A stretch of DNA of 39,928 nucleotides from Streptomyces turgidiscabies Car8. GTDB lineage: Bacteria; Actinomycetota; Actinomycetes; Streptomycetales; Streptomycetaceae. The notes under the pieces were generated by a model. The model made no database searches and had not been told where the DNA came from. It worked only from the letters and a program-made list of their open reading frames with translations. The stretch lies in NCBI RefSeq assembly GCF_000331005.1, contig NZ_AEJB01000019.1, forward strand, positions 1 through 39,928, in the 5' to 3' direction. Position 1 is the stretch's first letter. Each line of letters opens with the position of its first letter. The translations under genes and the position numbers were made by a program. Of this stretch, positions 30,055 to 39,928 are shown one piece after another.

Positions 30055-31527
30055 ATGAGCATCAGCAGAGGCCGAGGACTGCAGGCCAACGTCCTCGGTA
30101 CGTTCGACACCGTGGTGATGGCGGTGGCGGGCAGTGCACCGGCTTACTCGATCGCGGCGACCACCGCGGTCCTGGTGGGCACAGTGGGGCTGGCCAGTCC
30201 GGCGGCACTGCTGTACTGCGCGATACCCATGCTGGGTATCGCACTCGCGTTCAGCTACCTGGGCCGTATCGACGTGAACGCGGGCGCCAGTTACTCCTGG
30301 GTGGGCCGCACGCTGCACCCGTTCCTGGGCTTCGTCAGCGGCTGGTCACTGGTGGTCTCGGCGACCATCTTCATGGTCGCCGGCTCGCTCCCCGCGGGAT
30401 CGATGACGCTGGCCCTGTTCGACGAGGGGCTCGCGGAGAACACCGGGCTGTCCACGGTGGTCGGTGCGTGCTGGTTCCTGATCATGCTCGGCGTCGTGCT
30501 CGGCGGTGCCCGGCTCACCGTACGAGCGCAGCTCATCATGAGCGGCGTCGAACTCACCGTCCTGGCACTCTTCGCGGTGCTCGCCGTGTTCCACACGGAC
30601 AACGCCCGGGACTTCGACTGGTCCTGGCTCGGCTTCGGCCACTTCGACGGGGTGTCGGGCTTCGCGGCCGGTGCCCTCATCGCCGCGTTCTACTTCTGGG
30701 GCTGGGACGTCACCAGCAACCTCAGTGAGGAGACGCGCAACAGCCGCCGCACGACGGGACTCGCCGGCCTGATCGGGTTGGGCATCGTCTTCCTGCTGTT
30801 CGAGGTGTTCACGATCCTCACCACCGTCGTCCTCACCCCGGCCCAGATCGCCGAGAACGAGGGCAATGTGCTGGGCACGCTCGGTGAGGAGATCTGGCCG
30901 GGCTGGGGCGGCAAGTTGCTCATCATGGCCGTGATGCTGTCCACCATCGCCACCCTGGAGACGACCCTCATCCAGGTCACGCGGTCGCTGTTCGCGATGG
31001 GTCGGGACCGAACGATGCCGGCGGCGCTCGGCAGGGTGCACCGCCGGTGGAACACTCCCTGGGTGGCCATCGTCGTCGTGGGCGGGGTGGCGCTGGTGCT
31101 GTTCGTCGCGTCCAACGCCCTGGGTTCGGTGGGCGACATCCTGTCCGACGCCATCTCGGCGATCGGCCTGCAGATCGCCGTCTACTACGGACTGACCGGC
31201 CTGGCCGTGGTCGTCGCCTACCGTAAGCTCCTGCTGAAGTCGGTCGCCAACTTCGTCTTCGGCGGGCTGTGGCCGCTGTTCGGCGCGGTGTTCATGTTCT
31301 GGGTGCTCGTCGAGTCCCTCGGCGAGCTGAGCGGGGCGGCGGTCACGATCGGCCTCGGAGGCCTGGCCGTCAGTCTGGTGCCGATGCTCTGGTACTGGCG
31401 CAAGGGCAGCGAGTACTACCGGCCGGTCAAGCTGGACGCCTCGCGCACGGTCGAGGTGGACTACGTCCCCGACGTCCATGAAACCGCCCGGTCTCATGCG
31501 TACGAGGGCGCCCCCACCGACTTCTGA
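30055..31527 (+). CDS. APC-superfamily amino acid/polyamine permease
   Basis: A 490-residue inner-membrane transporter with about 12 helices. The first helix carries the APC motif (LGTFDTVVMAVAGSAPAYSIAATTAVLVG), and the SYLGRIDVNAGASYSWVGRTLHPFLGF block is the classic helix 2-3 signature. The protein ends in a hydrophilic tail (VHETARSHAYEGAPTDF). It probably imports an amino acid or amine with H+; the substrate cannot be predicted. ATG 30055 is used; GTG 30049, two codons upstream, is equally possible, and neither has a strong Shine-Dalgarno. The next gene begins 11 nt after its stop, so the two form an operon. Confidence 0.9.
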   Translation: MSISRGRGLQANVLGTFDTVVMAVAGSAPAYSIAATTAVLVGTVGLASPAALLYCAIPMLGIALAFSYLGRIDVNAGASYSWVGRTLHPFLGFVSGWSLVVSATIFMVAGSLPAGSMTLALFDEGLAENTGLSTVVGACWFLIMLGVVLGGARLTVRAQLIMSGVELTVLALFAVLAVFHTDNARDFDWSWLGFGHFDGVSGFAAGALIAAFYFWGWDVTSNLSEETRNSRRTTGLAGLIGLGIVFLLFEVFTILTTVVLTPAQIAENEGNVLGTLGEEIWPGWGGKLLIMAVMLSTIATLETTLIQVTRSLFAMGRDRTMPAALGRVHRRWNTPWVAIVVVGGVALVLFVASNALGSVGDILSDAISAIGLQIAVYYGLTGLAVVVAYRKLLLKSVANFVFGGLWPLFGAVFMFWVLVESLGELSGAAVTIGLGGLAVSLVPMLWYWRKGSEYYRPVKLDASRTVEVDYVPDVHETARSHAYEGAPTDF

Positions 31528-31538
31528 GGGAGAGTCCG

Positions 31539-32492
31539 ATGGCGCGAAACAGATTCAGTTCCAGCGCCGACATCGACTTCGACCCCGACGGCGGAGACGC
31601 GCCCCTCGCCTCCGCCCGCCAGGACATCGTCATCGGCCGCTGGCAGGGCCTGCGCGATCTGCTGCGGGCCTCGACCGTCGACTGGTCGATGCGAGGCCAC
31701 CGCGTCCGGCTGCTCGCGCAGGCCTGCGCGAACAGTACGACGGTGGAGTCGTGGCTGGCCGCCGATCCCCGCAGCGTCGACGCATCGGTGTTGCGGGCGG
31801 CCACGGAGACGGCCCGGGTCTTCGGCCTGGCGATCGCGGCGGGACGGGGCGTCCCGATCGCCGTGGAGCGCCTCGACACCGTGGTGACGGCCTGTCTGCA
31901 GGCCGCCGAGGCGTATCCGGAGGATCCGACCCCGTGGATCTCGCTGATCTCCGTTGCCCGGCTGTATCCGTCGGGCGTACAACAGCGGGAAATGGCCCGC
32001 TGGTGGGACGAGTTGCACGCGCGTGATCCGTACAGCGTGGAGGGGCACCTGCAGGTTCTGCACTACTACTCGGCCCGCTGGCACGGCACGCACGGGTACA
32101 TGTACGGCTTCGCCCGCGACGCCGCCGACGTGGCGCCCTCCGGCACCCCGCTGCCGGTTCTGGTGCAGCACGCCCGCGTAGAGGAGTACCGCTATCTTCT
32201 GGACGCGGCAAAGGGCCGGCGTGATGCCATGCGGCTCGGGCCGCACTGGGATCACGACGGTGCCGTCAACGACGTGAGACGTTCCTGGGAGCGCTGGATC
32301 CAGGCGCGTCCGGACACCCCGGTGCTCCCCTCCGAACTGCGCGAACTCAACTGTCTCGCCCACGCCGCCTGCCTCGCGGGCGCCACGGACATCACCACCG
32401 CACTCCTGCGGATGCAGGGACGCCGCGCCACACGAACTCCCTGGTCCTACACCGGAGATCCGGTCAAGCAGATCAACAAGTGGCGCGAGTAG
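31539..32492 (+). CDS. conserved hypothetical protein, helical repeat (TPR-like)
   Basis: A 317-residue cytoplasmic protein of unknown function. It begins MARNRFSSSADIDFDPDGGDAPLASARQDIVIGRWQGLRDLL and is almost all helical. Stretches such as AYPEDPTPWISLISVARLYP and WWDELHARDPYSVEGHLQVLHYYSARWHGTHGYMYGFA look like TPR-type repeats. Similar actinomycete proteins are described as having a fold of this kind, without function. ATG 31539 has GGGAGAG upstream. It is co-transcribed with the permease (11-nt gap) and is followed 40 nt later by the frameshifted gene. Confidence 0.75.
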   Translation: MARNRFSSSADIDFDPDGGDAPLASARQDIVIGRWQGLRDLLRASTVDWSMRGHRVRLLAQACANSTTVESWLAADPRSVDASVLRAATETARVFGLAIAAGRGVPIAVERLDTVVTACLQAAEAYPEDPTPWISLISVARLYPSGVQQREMARWWDELHARDPYSVEGHLQVLHYYSARWHGTHGYMYGFARDAADVAPSGTPLPVLVQHARVEEYRYLLDAAKGRRDAMRLGPHWDHDGAVNDVRRSWERWIQARPDTPVLPSELRELNCLAHAACLAGATDITTALLRMQGRRATRTPWSYTGDPVKQINKWRE

Positions 32493-32532
32493 GCCGTCGG
32501 GGAGCGGTCCCGACCGCCGGAGGCGACGTTCA

Positions 32533-33121
32533 GTGCGCGGTGCCGACGAGGCAGACTTCGGTGTGACCTGGCTGACGGGCATGTTCCACGAGGACGGGAG
32601 TCAGCACGGGCCCACGGCAGCCGATACGGCCGGGTACCACCTCTGGGACGAACTGGACCCGGAGAGCGTCCTCGCCGTCCGGAGCGACACCCGGCTGTTG
32701 CTGCGGCTTCCTTCGGAGACGATCGAGGCGCTGTGGCTGGCCGGCACGGCGGACGGGCCGTCCTTCTTCTCCGGAGGACGGACCGGCGTCACCTTGGGAA
32801 CGCGGTGGATGGAGACGCTCACCGAACTGTGCGACGCCTGGCTGACCCGGCACGCGCAGGCCGCCGTCCCCCCCTGCGGTCCCCGCCGAGATCGGTGATG
32901 ACCGCGTCGTACCGGAGCGGAACAGGCAGGTGCTGGCCGAGTATGTCCGTCACTGCACTCCGGACCTGGCGTTCCGGCTGGTGCTGCGGGCGACGGCCCA
33001 GATCGGCACCGCGTCCGGTGGGGCGCTCTCGCCGGAGCGCTACGCGCGGCTGGCGGCACTGGGTTCGGCGCTCCACTACGGCGAGTTCGTCGTGTCCGAG
33101 GTGCGGCATCCTGTGAGGTGA
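32533..33121 (+). pseudogene. unknown protein gene split by a frameshift in a C7 run
   Basis: Two consecutive open frames look like one gene. The first (32533-32898, 121 residues, GTG after GGAGG at 32519) contains TWLTGMFHEDGSQHGPT and GRTGVTLGTRWMETLTELCDAWL, then loses coding character after HAQAAVPP. The second frame continues it naturally: PAVPAEIGDDRVVPERNRQV, followed by LAEYVRHCTPDLAFRLVLRA and LGSALHYGEFVVSEV up to 33121. The switch is at seven C (32868-32874); removing one C joins the two into about 195 residues. I do not recognise the family. Either a true loss-of-function mutation, a slippage-regulated switch, or a sequencing error. Confidence 0.6.
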
Positions 33122-33259
33122 GCTGTGAAGTGAGAAGGAAACGCGGGCGAGGGACCCGCACCCTCGACGCTGTTTCGCCGCCCCCGGGAATCCGCCCGTA
33201 ACCCCCACCCACCCCGCCCACTATCCTGGAAGGTCGATCCACCCCACCTCAGGAGCAAA

Positions 33260-35071
<1,812 letters not shown>

Positions 35072-35346
35072 CCGTAGGCGGACGAGGTCTGGCCGGAGGC
35101 GGGCAAGGCGTGAAGTTCACAGACATGGCGTGAAGGGCGCGTGAAGGCGCATAACGGCGGTATCACGGGCCTGTTCGCCCTTGGGAACAGAGGTGGACAG
35201 GGGCGGATACAGTCAGGTGCGGGGTGGCCACGGAGTGGTAGAAAGAGCCCTCTGAGAACTCCCCCGAGGATATTTCCGAGTGCGGCCGCGCACTCTTCGC
35301 GTACCTCGGGGCGTGGCTAAAAATCAGCTGAAGGGGGAACGCGCTG

Positions 35347-37185
35347 ATGACCCAGCCGCCCAGCCAACCGCCCCAGGGTCCGCCCCAGGGTGGCTTCGGA
35401 CCGCCGCCGGAGGTACCGCAGGGCGTGCCACCGGGCGTGCCGCAGGGCGCGTTGCCGGCCACGCCGTACGGGTCACCGCCACCCATGCCCCCCGTGCCGA
35501 ACGGGGCGCCGCCACCCCCGCCGCCGACCCCGCCCACGCCCCAGCCGGGCTACGGCCATCCGCAGCAGCCCGGCCCCTACGCCCAACCGGGCCCGTACGG
35601 CGGCCAGTCCGGCCAGTCCGGCCCCTACGCCCCCCAGCCCCCGGCGTACGGTGGCGCGCCCGGGTACGGCTACCCCGGCCCGCAACCGCCGCAGTTCCCC
35701 GGCGCTCCCGTGCCCCCGGCGCAGCTCCCGCCCGGTGGCGGTTCCCGTAGCCCCTTCAAGGGGCGGCCCGCGTTGATGCTCGGAGCGGCTGTCGCCGCGC
35801 TGCTCGTCATCGGGGGCACGGTGTACGCGGTGACCAGCGGCGGTGGCGACGACGACAAGCCCGGCGCGACAGGCGGCCAGGCCGGCCCCGACCTCTCCGC
35901 GCCCGCCTCCGGCCCCGCCGACGCCGCCGCCGGTGGCGACGACAAGGGGGGCGGCGGTACCGCCGGCGCGGACCCCGACGACCTCAACGCGGGGCGCAAG
36001 GCCGGTGACGCGAAGGTCCTCTGGTCCAAGGACGCGCCGGACGCGCCCGCCTCCGGCGCCAACGCCGACGGCATGTGGATCACGGACAAGGTGGCTGTGA
36101 AGACGGCGTACAAGGAGGTGTTCGCGTTCCGGGTCGGGGACGGGGGCACCGAATGGGGGCCGATCACCTTCCCGCAGAAGATCTGCGCCGTCACCCCGCA
36201 GAAGTCGGCCGACGACAAGGTCGTGGTCGCCTATATGAGCGGTGCCAGCGAGCGGGCCAAGTGCAACAAGCTCCAGGTGCTCGACCTGAACACCGGTGCG
36301 AAGGGCTGGAGCGGTGAGGTCGCCGACGGGGCGCTGTTCGACAGCTCGCTCAGTGTGGAGCTGTCGGTCACGGGGACGACGCTGATGGTCGGGCGTTCGC
36401 AGTCCGGCACGGCGTACGACCTGAACACCGGCGCCAAGCTGTTCGACAAGGTGAAGTACGGGGCCGCCTGCTTCCCCGCCGCCTTCGCGGGCGGCGCCAG
36501 GCTGATCGCCGTGTCGTCCTGCGGGGCGTCCACCTCCACGGAACACGACGAGGTGCAGGAACTGGACCCGAAGACCGGCGCGGCCCGCTGGACCCGGCCG
36601 ATTCCGAAGGGCTGGGCCGTCGCGCGTACCTACTCCGTCGATCCTGTCGTCCTCTATCTCACCAACGAGGACAAGAAGTCGTGGAACATCTCCACCCTCA
36701 AGGACGACGGCAGCTTCCGCTCCGAGGTCTCCGTCGACGAGTCCTTCGCACCCGTGTGCGGCTGGGCGATCCTCGAGCGTGACCTCCAGGGCTGCCAGGG
36801 CGTGGCCACCGACGCCGACACCCTCTATCTGCCGACCGAGGCCAACGAGGTCGTCGCGATCAACCTCGCCACCGGCAAGGAGAAGTGGCGCGTCAAGTCA
36901 CCGGCCGAGCAGCCCATGCTGCCGCTGAAGGTCGAGGGCGGCGAACTCGTCGCCTACGTCGAGCCGCCGTACGACGCCGGCGGCCAGGTCGTGTCGATCC
37001 CCGTCACCGGCACGAGCCACACCCCGACGAAGCTGCTCCAGAACCCGGCGGGCGCCGCCGACGTGGAGAACGGCTTCTACTCCAAGGCGTACGACTGGGT
37101 GGACGGCCGTTTCTTCCTCTCCACCACCAGGCTGAGCGGCAAGGACGAGCTGAAGGAGAAACTGATGCTCGCCTACGGCAAGTAG
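35347..37185 (+). CDS. membrane-anchored PQQ-like beta-propeller protein with proline-rich head
   Basis: A 612-residue protein of unknown role. The first 135 residues are cytoplasmic and very rich in Pro/Gln/Gly/Tyr (MTQPPSQPPQGPPQGGFGPPPEV...). One helix at about 142-163 (LMLGAAVAALLVIGGTVYAV) anchors it, followed by an acidic Gly/Ala linker. The outer region is a beta-propeller of PQQ type (VLWSKDAPDAPAS, LQVLDLNTGAKGWSG, YDLNTGAKLFDK, VVAINLATGKEKWRVKSP). Cysteines occur in pairs (CAVTPQ/CNKLQ, CFPAAF/SSCGAS, VCGWAI/GCQGVA), suggesting disulfides outside the cell. ATG 35347 follows AAGGGGGA. Its neighbour is a shorter paralogue 72 nt downstream. Confidence 0.87.
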   Translation: MTQPPSQPPQGPPQGGFGPPPEVPQGVPPGVPQGALPATPYGSPPPMPPVPNGAPPPPPPTPPTPQPGYGHPQQPGPYAQPGPYGGQSGQSGPYAPQPPAYGGAPGYGYPGPQPPQFPGAPVPPAQLPPGGGSRSPFKGRPALMLGAAVAALLVIGGTVYAVTSGGGDDDKPGATGGQAGPDLSAPASGPADAAAGGDDKGGGGTAGADPDDLNAGRKAGDAKVLWSKDAPDAPASGANADGMWITDKVAVKTAYKEVFAFRVGDGGTEWGPITFPQKICAVTPQKSADDKVVVAYMSGASERAKCNKLQVLDLNTGAKGWSGEVADGALFDSSLSVELSVTGTTLMVGRSQSGTAYDLNTGAKLFDKVKYGAACFPAAFAGGARLIAVSSCGASTSTEHDEVQELDPKTGAARWTRPIPKGWAVARTYSVDPVVLYLTNEDKKSWNISTLKDDGSFRSEVSVDESFAPVCGWAILERDLQGCQGVATDADTLYLPTEANEVVAINLATGKEKWRVKSPAEQPMLPLKVEGGELVAYVEPPYDAGGQVVSIPVTGTSHTPTKLLQNPAGAADVENGFYSKAYDWVDGRFFLSTTRLSGKDELKEKLMLAYGK

Positions 37186-37257
37186 ACCCTCCTCCGGGCC
37201 CTCTCCGGGGGCCCCTCTCCCCTTCTCTCCTCTCTCCGCTCCCGAGGTACCCACGTC

Positions 37258-38895
37258 ATGACCCAGCCGCCGCCCCCGCCTCCGCCCAACCAGCCTCCGC
37301 CGCCCCCCGGCTACGGCTATCCCCAGGGGCCGAACCCGTACACCCAGCAGCCCCAGCCCCAGCCGCCGTACGGACACGGCTACCCGCAGCACCCGCAACA
37401 GCAGCCGCACCCCGGCTATCCGCCTCAACCGCCCACCCCCAAAAGGAAGTTGAACGCGCAGGCGGCCATCATCGTCTCGGCCGTCGCCGCGATCGCACTG
37501 ATCATCGGCGGCGGTGTCTGGTACTCCTCCTCCAAGGGCGGCCAGAGCGACGACAAGAACACCGCCTCCGGCACGACGGGCGGCACAGGCGGGACCGACA
37601 GCGGCGTCAGCGGTGACGGCGGCGACGACGGCACGGACAAGGCTCCCGCGAACACCGCCTCCAAGGTCCTCTTCCAGGTCCCCGAGCCCGTCGTCAGCGC
37701 CGACGAGAGCAGCACCACCGTGGTCGGGTCCTGGCTCACCGACACGGTGTACGCCAAGACCGGTCGCGCCGAGATCGCCGGATACGACCCCGTCAAGGGC
37801 ACCAAGCTCTGGACGGTCCCGCTGCCCGGCCCGGTCTGCCAGGCGAGCCGCCACACCACCGCCGACCATCGGACGGCGGTCGTGTACGAGCCCGCCATGC
37901 CGACCAAGGACAAGCCCTCGCACGGCTGCAGCCAGGTCGCGGCGATCGACCTCACCGCCGGCAAGCAGCTGTGGACGCGGACGGTCAAGAGCGGCGACCA
38001 GGTGATCAACCTCGACAACGTGACGGTCAGCGCGAACACGGTCGCCGTGGGCGGCACCAGCGGCGGCGCCGCCTTCGACATCACCGGCAAGGCCCTCTGG
38101 TCCCCGAAGCCGACCGACACCTGTTACGACGCGGGCTACGGCGGCGGCGAGAAGCTGGTCGCGGTACGCAAGTGCGGCTCCTACGGCGCCCGGCAGCTGA
38201 ACATCCAGACCATCGACCCGGTCTCCGGCAAGGTGCTCTCCGAGTACGCGATGGCCAAGGGCATCGAGGACGCCAGCGTCGTGTCGACGAACCCGCTGGT
38301 CGTGGCCGCCGACATCAACCGCTCCGCGGGCGACGGCAGCGGCATCTCGGACTTCTTCTCCATCGACAACACGACCGGCCGGCTCCGTACGAAGATCTCG
38401 GCGCCCGGCGACCGGTACGCCGCCAGGTGCTCGGGCATCACCAGGATCGAGTACTGCACCAAGCTGGCCGTCGGCAACGACAAGCTGTACCTCCCGACCG
38501 AGGACCACGACGGCACCGGCGAGTACAGCAGGACCAACGAGATCGTCGCCTTCGACCTCGCCACCGGCAAGCAGGACGGACAGCGGGCGGACGCGGGTGA
38601 CGGCTACTCGATCTCCCCGCTGACCATGGACGGCGACAACGTGATCGCGTACAAGCGCCCGCCCTACGACAAGGGCGGCCAGATCGTCAGCATCGACGGC
38701 GGTTCCTTCGCCCAGACGAAGCTGATGGAGAACCCGGCGACGAAGTCGGTCCGCGAGATCGAGTCAGGCATGCAGCCCGAGTACGCCGAGCTGATCTACG
38801 CTGACGGCCGCCTCTACATGTCCCAGGTGTACGCCCGCAAGCCCTCCGCCACGGGGGAGAAGCGGTACCTGGCGATCGCGTACGGCACGAACTGA
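37258..38895 (+). CDS. membrane-anchored PQQ-like beta-propeller protein, paralogue
   Basis: A 545-residue paralogue of the preceding gene with the same plan: a proline-rich cytoplasmic head of about 60 residues (QPPPPPPPNQPPPPPGYGYPQG), a basic stop PKRKLN, one helix at about 67-87 (AAIIVSAVAAIALIIGGGVWY), an Asp/Gly linker, and an external propeller (GYDPVKGTKLWTVPLPG, AIDLTAGKQLWTRT, AFDLATGKQDGQRAD). The cysteine pairs line up with those of its neighbour (VCQASR/GCSQVAA, TCYDAGY/KCGSYG, RCSGITRIEYCTK). No PQQ-specific catalytic set is visible, so a binding or scaffold role is likelier than dehydrogenase activity. A terminator follows at 38931. Confidence 0.87.
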   Translation: MTQPPPPPPPNQPPPPPGYGYPQGPNPYTQQPQPQPPYGHGYPQHPQQQPHPGYPPQPPTPKRKLNAQAAIIVSAVAAIALIIGGGVWYSSSKGGQSDDKNTASGTTGGTGGTDSGVSGDGGDDGTDKAPANTASKVLFQVPEPVVSADESSTTVVGSWLTDTVYAKTGRAEIAGYDPVKGTKLWTVPLPGPVCQASRHTTADHRTAVVYEPAMPTKDKPSHGCSQVAAIDLTAGKQLWTRTVKSGDQVINLDNVTVSANTVAVGGTSGGAAFDITGKALWSPKPTDTCYDAGYGGGEKLVAVRKCGSYGARQLNIQTIDPVSGKVLSEYAMAKGIEDASVVSTNPLVVAADINRSAGDGSGISDFFSIDNTTGRLRTKISAPGDRYAARCSGITRIEYCTKLAVGNDKLYLPTEDHDGTGEYSRTNEIVAFDLATGKQDGQRADAGDGYSISPLTMDGDNVIAYKRPPYDKGGQIVSIDGGSFAQTKLMENPATKSVREIESGMQPEYAELIYADGRLYMSQVYARKPSATGEKRYLAIAYGTN

Positions 38896-38930
38896 ACACG
38901 ATCGGCTGATCGCCGACCACTGCCGTTGAC

Positions 38931-38958
38931 GGCCCCGTCCCTGTTCAGGGGCGGGGTC
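38931..38958 (+). terminator. terminator after the propeller pair
   Basis: GGCCCCGTCCCTG and CAGGGGCGGGGTC pair over 13 positions, two of them G-T, with a two-base loop. It lies 35 nt after the stop of the second propeller gene, ahead of the LuxR-type gene on the same strand. Confidence 0.65.
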
Positions 38959-39109
38959 GTGCACGTACTACTCATCACCCTCGAATGAGAGGATTTTCGA
39001 CGATCCGGGGCACTTCTCTCCAGTAGGGAAGCGCAACGTCGAACAAGCGTGTAGCTTCCGGGGGCATGAGAAGCGGGGGGAGCCGGGGGGCTCCCGTCCG
39101 TGGGGACCA

Positions 39110-39874
39110 ATGGGCATCCAGAAGGGACAACCGTTGGGGGGACTGGGGGGTGGCTCGATGGGAGTGCGGCTGATGGTGGTCGACGACCACCGACTGCTCG
39201 CCGAGGCTCTTGCCTCGGCGTTGAAGCTGCGCGGGCACCGGGTGCTCGCCGCGGCGGCGCCCGCCGCGGGCGCGGCGGAACTGGTGATCACACGCGCGCC
39301 GGAGGTGTGCCTGCTGGGCACGGCGACACCGGCCGAGCCGGGCATGTTCGACCCGGTGGTACGGATCAAGCGAGAGCGTCCGCAGGTGGCGGTTCTGGTG
39401 TTGGGTCCGGTGCCCAACCCGCGCGGCATCGCCGCCGCCTTCGCCGCGGGCGCTTCCGGATACGTACGTCACGACGAGCGCATAGAGGGCGTCGAGCGCG
39501 CCATCATGAAGGCCAGAGCGGGCGAGGTGGCGGTCTCCCCGCAGCTGCTGCAGGGCGCGTTCAGTGAACTCCTCAACCCCGCCGCCCAGCCGGACGACGA
39601 GGGGCAGCGCCTGCTGCAGATGCTCACGCCGAGGGAGGTCGAGGTCCTGGTCCGGGTCGCCGACGGCGAGGACACCCGGCTGATCGCGGCCGGCATGGGG
39701 ATCGCGCCCAGCACGGCCCGTACGCATGTGCAGCGGGTGCTGATGAAGCTGGGGGTCGGTTCGAGGCTGGAGGCGGCGGCACTGGCGGCCCGGACGGGGC
39801 TGCTGGACCGGGCGGGCCCGCTCCCGTCGCACCAGACGCATCAGCCACACTCACCTCCGGAACCGGAGTTCTGA
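39110..39874 (+). CDS. atypical NarL/LuxR-type response regulator
   Basis: A 254-residue regulator with a receiver-like domain (about 18-135) and a LuxR-type HTH (about 165-230: LTPREVEVLVRVADGEDTRLIAAGMGIAPSTARTHVQRVLMKLGVGSR). The acidic pair is kept (MVVDDHRLL), but the phosphoacceptor Asp is missing: the strand reads VCLLGTATP where LLDxxMP is expected. The later Thr/Ser and Lys positions also look altered (VLVLGPVP, ASGYVRHDE). It is thus unlikely to be regulated by phosphorylation. ATG 39110 gives the longest plausible protein; ATG 39158, right before MGVRLMVVDDHR, is another good start. No kinase gene is next to it. Confidence 0.88.
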   Translation: MGIQKGQPLGGLGGGSMGVRLMVVDDHRLLAEALASALKLRGHRVLAAAAPAAGAAELVITRAPEVCLLGTATPAEPGMFDPVVRIKRERPQVAVLVLGPVPNPRGIAAAFAAGASGYVRHDERIEGVERAIMKARAGEVAVSPQLLQGAFSELLNPAAQPDDEGQRLLQMLTPREVEVLVRVADGEDTRLIAAGMGIAPSTARTHVQRVLMKLGVGSRLEAAALAARTGLLDRAGPLPSHQTHQPHSPPEPEF

Positions 39875-39928
39875 CGAGGTACTGCGACCGCCACCTCGGT
39901 TGTCACCTCGTCTGTCGCCTCAGCCGTC

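Noticed and set aside
39841..39928. possible end of a convergent gene entering from the right
   Set aside because: The minus strand is open with a plausible acidic C-terminus (ATDEVTTEVAVAV), but less than 90 bases are visible and it would overlap the LuxR-type gene. Too little to call.

Overview
This window is a stretch of chromosome from a high-G+C actinomycete, almost certainly a Streptomyces. The reasons are very strong G/C bias at third codon positions, many GTG starts and GTGA/ATGA overlaps, an SsgA-like sporulation protein, an HTH/DUF397 regulator pair, an actinobacterial protein O-mannosyltransferase, and the dispersed repeat CGCCGGACGGGCTGA typical of Streptomyces intergenic DNA. The order ssgE - two penicillin-binding proteins - pmt - rsmI agrees with what I remember of the Streptomyces coelicolor core chromosome. 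No insertion sequence, integrase, prophage gene, CRISPR array, rRNA or tRNA was recognised, so this reads as mostly vertically inherited core DNA.

Layout. 1-3.5 kb: an XRE-family/DUF397 regulator pair, a YbaK-type deacylase overlapping a DMT exporter, a PH-like membrane protein and a RidA protein. 3.5-8.5 kb: a GNAT acetyltransferase coupled to a metallophosphoesterase, a DUF1876 protein, a serine hydrolase, and Ohr with its MarR-type regulator OhrR. 8.5-11.1 kb: an ECF metal uptake operon (CbiM-CbiN fusion, CbiQ, CbiO), preceded by a perfect match to the nickel regulator (Nur) operator, which points to nickel. 11.2-19.8 kb: SsgE, a tandemly expanded repeat, two paralogous penicillin-binding proteins, Pmt, then divergently RsmI, a small zinc-ribbon protein and TatD.

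19.8-26.7 kb: a cell-wall and housekeeping block with an RpfB-like muralytic enzyme, a small membrane protein, an isochorismatase-like hydrolase followed by a GlxA-type AraC regulator, the translationally overlapping rsmA(ksgA)-ispE pair, and a Tat-exported amidase. 26.9-33.1 kb: an MHYT membrane sensor followed by an orphan NIT-domain histidine kinase, then an amino-acid permease, a protein of unknown function, and an unknown gene split by a frameshift in a run of seven C. 33.2-39.9 kb: an Uup-like ABC-F ATPase, two adjacent proline-rich membrane-anchored beta-propeller proteins with matching cysteines, and a LuxR-type response regulator whose receiver domain has lost its phosphorylation site.

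How they work together: the middle of the window is rich in envelope functions (two PBPs, Pmt, RpfB, amidase, SsgE, propeller proteins). Pmt probably O-mannosylates some of the secreted products. Several regulatory elements can be read directly: the Nur box, a 14-bp hairpin abutting the ribosome-binding site of the first PBP, an intrinsic terminator only 23 nt before tatD, and a 25-bp palindrome before the permease. I found no convincing new multi-gene defence or biosynthetic system. The best leads are these regulatory structures, the C7 frameshift, the twin propeller pair and the MHYT/NIT pair.
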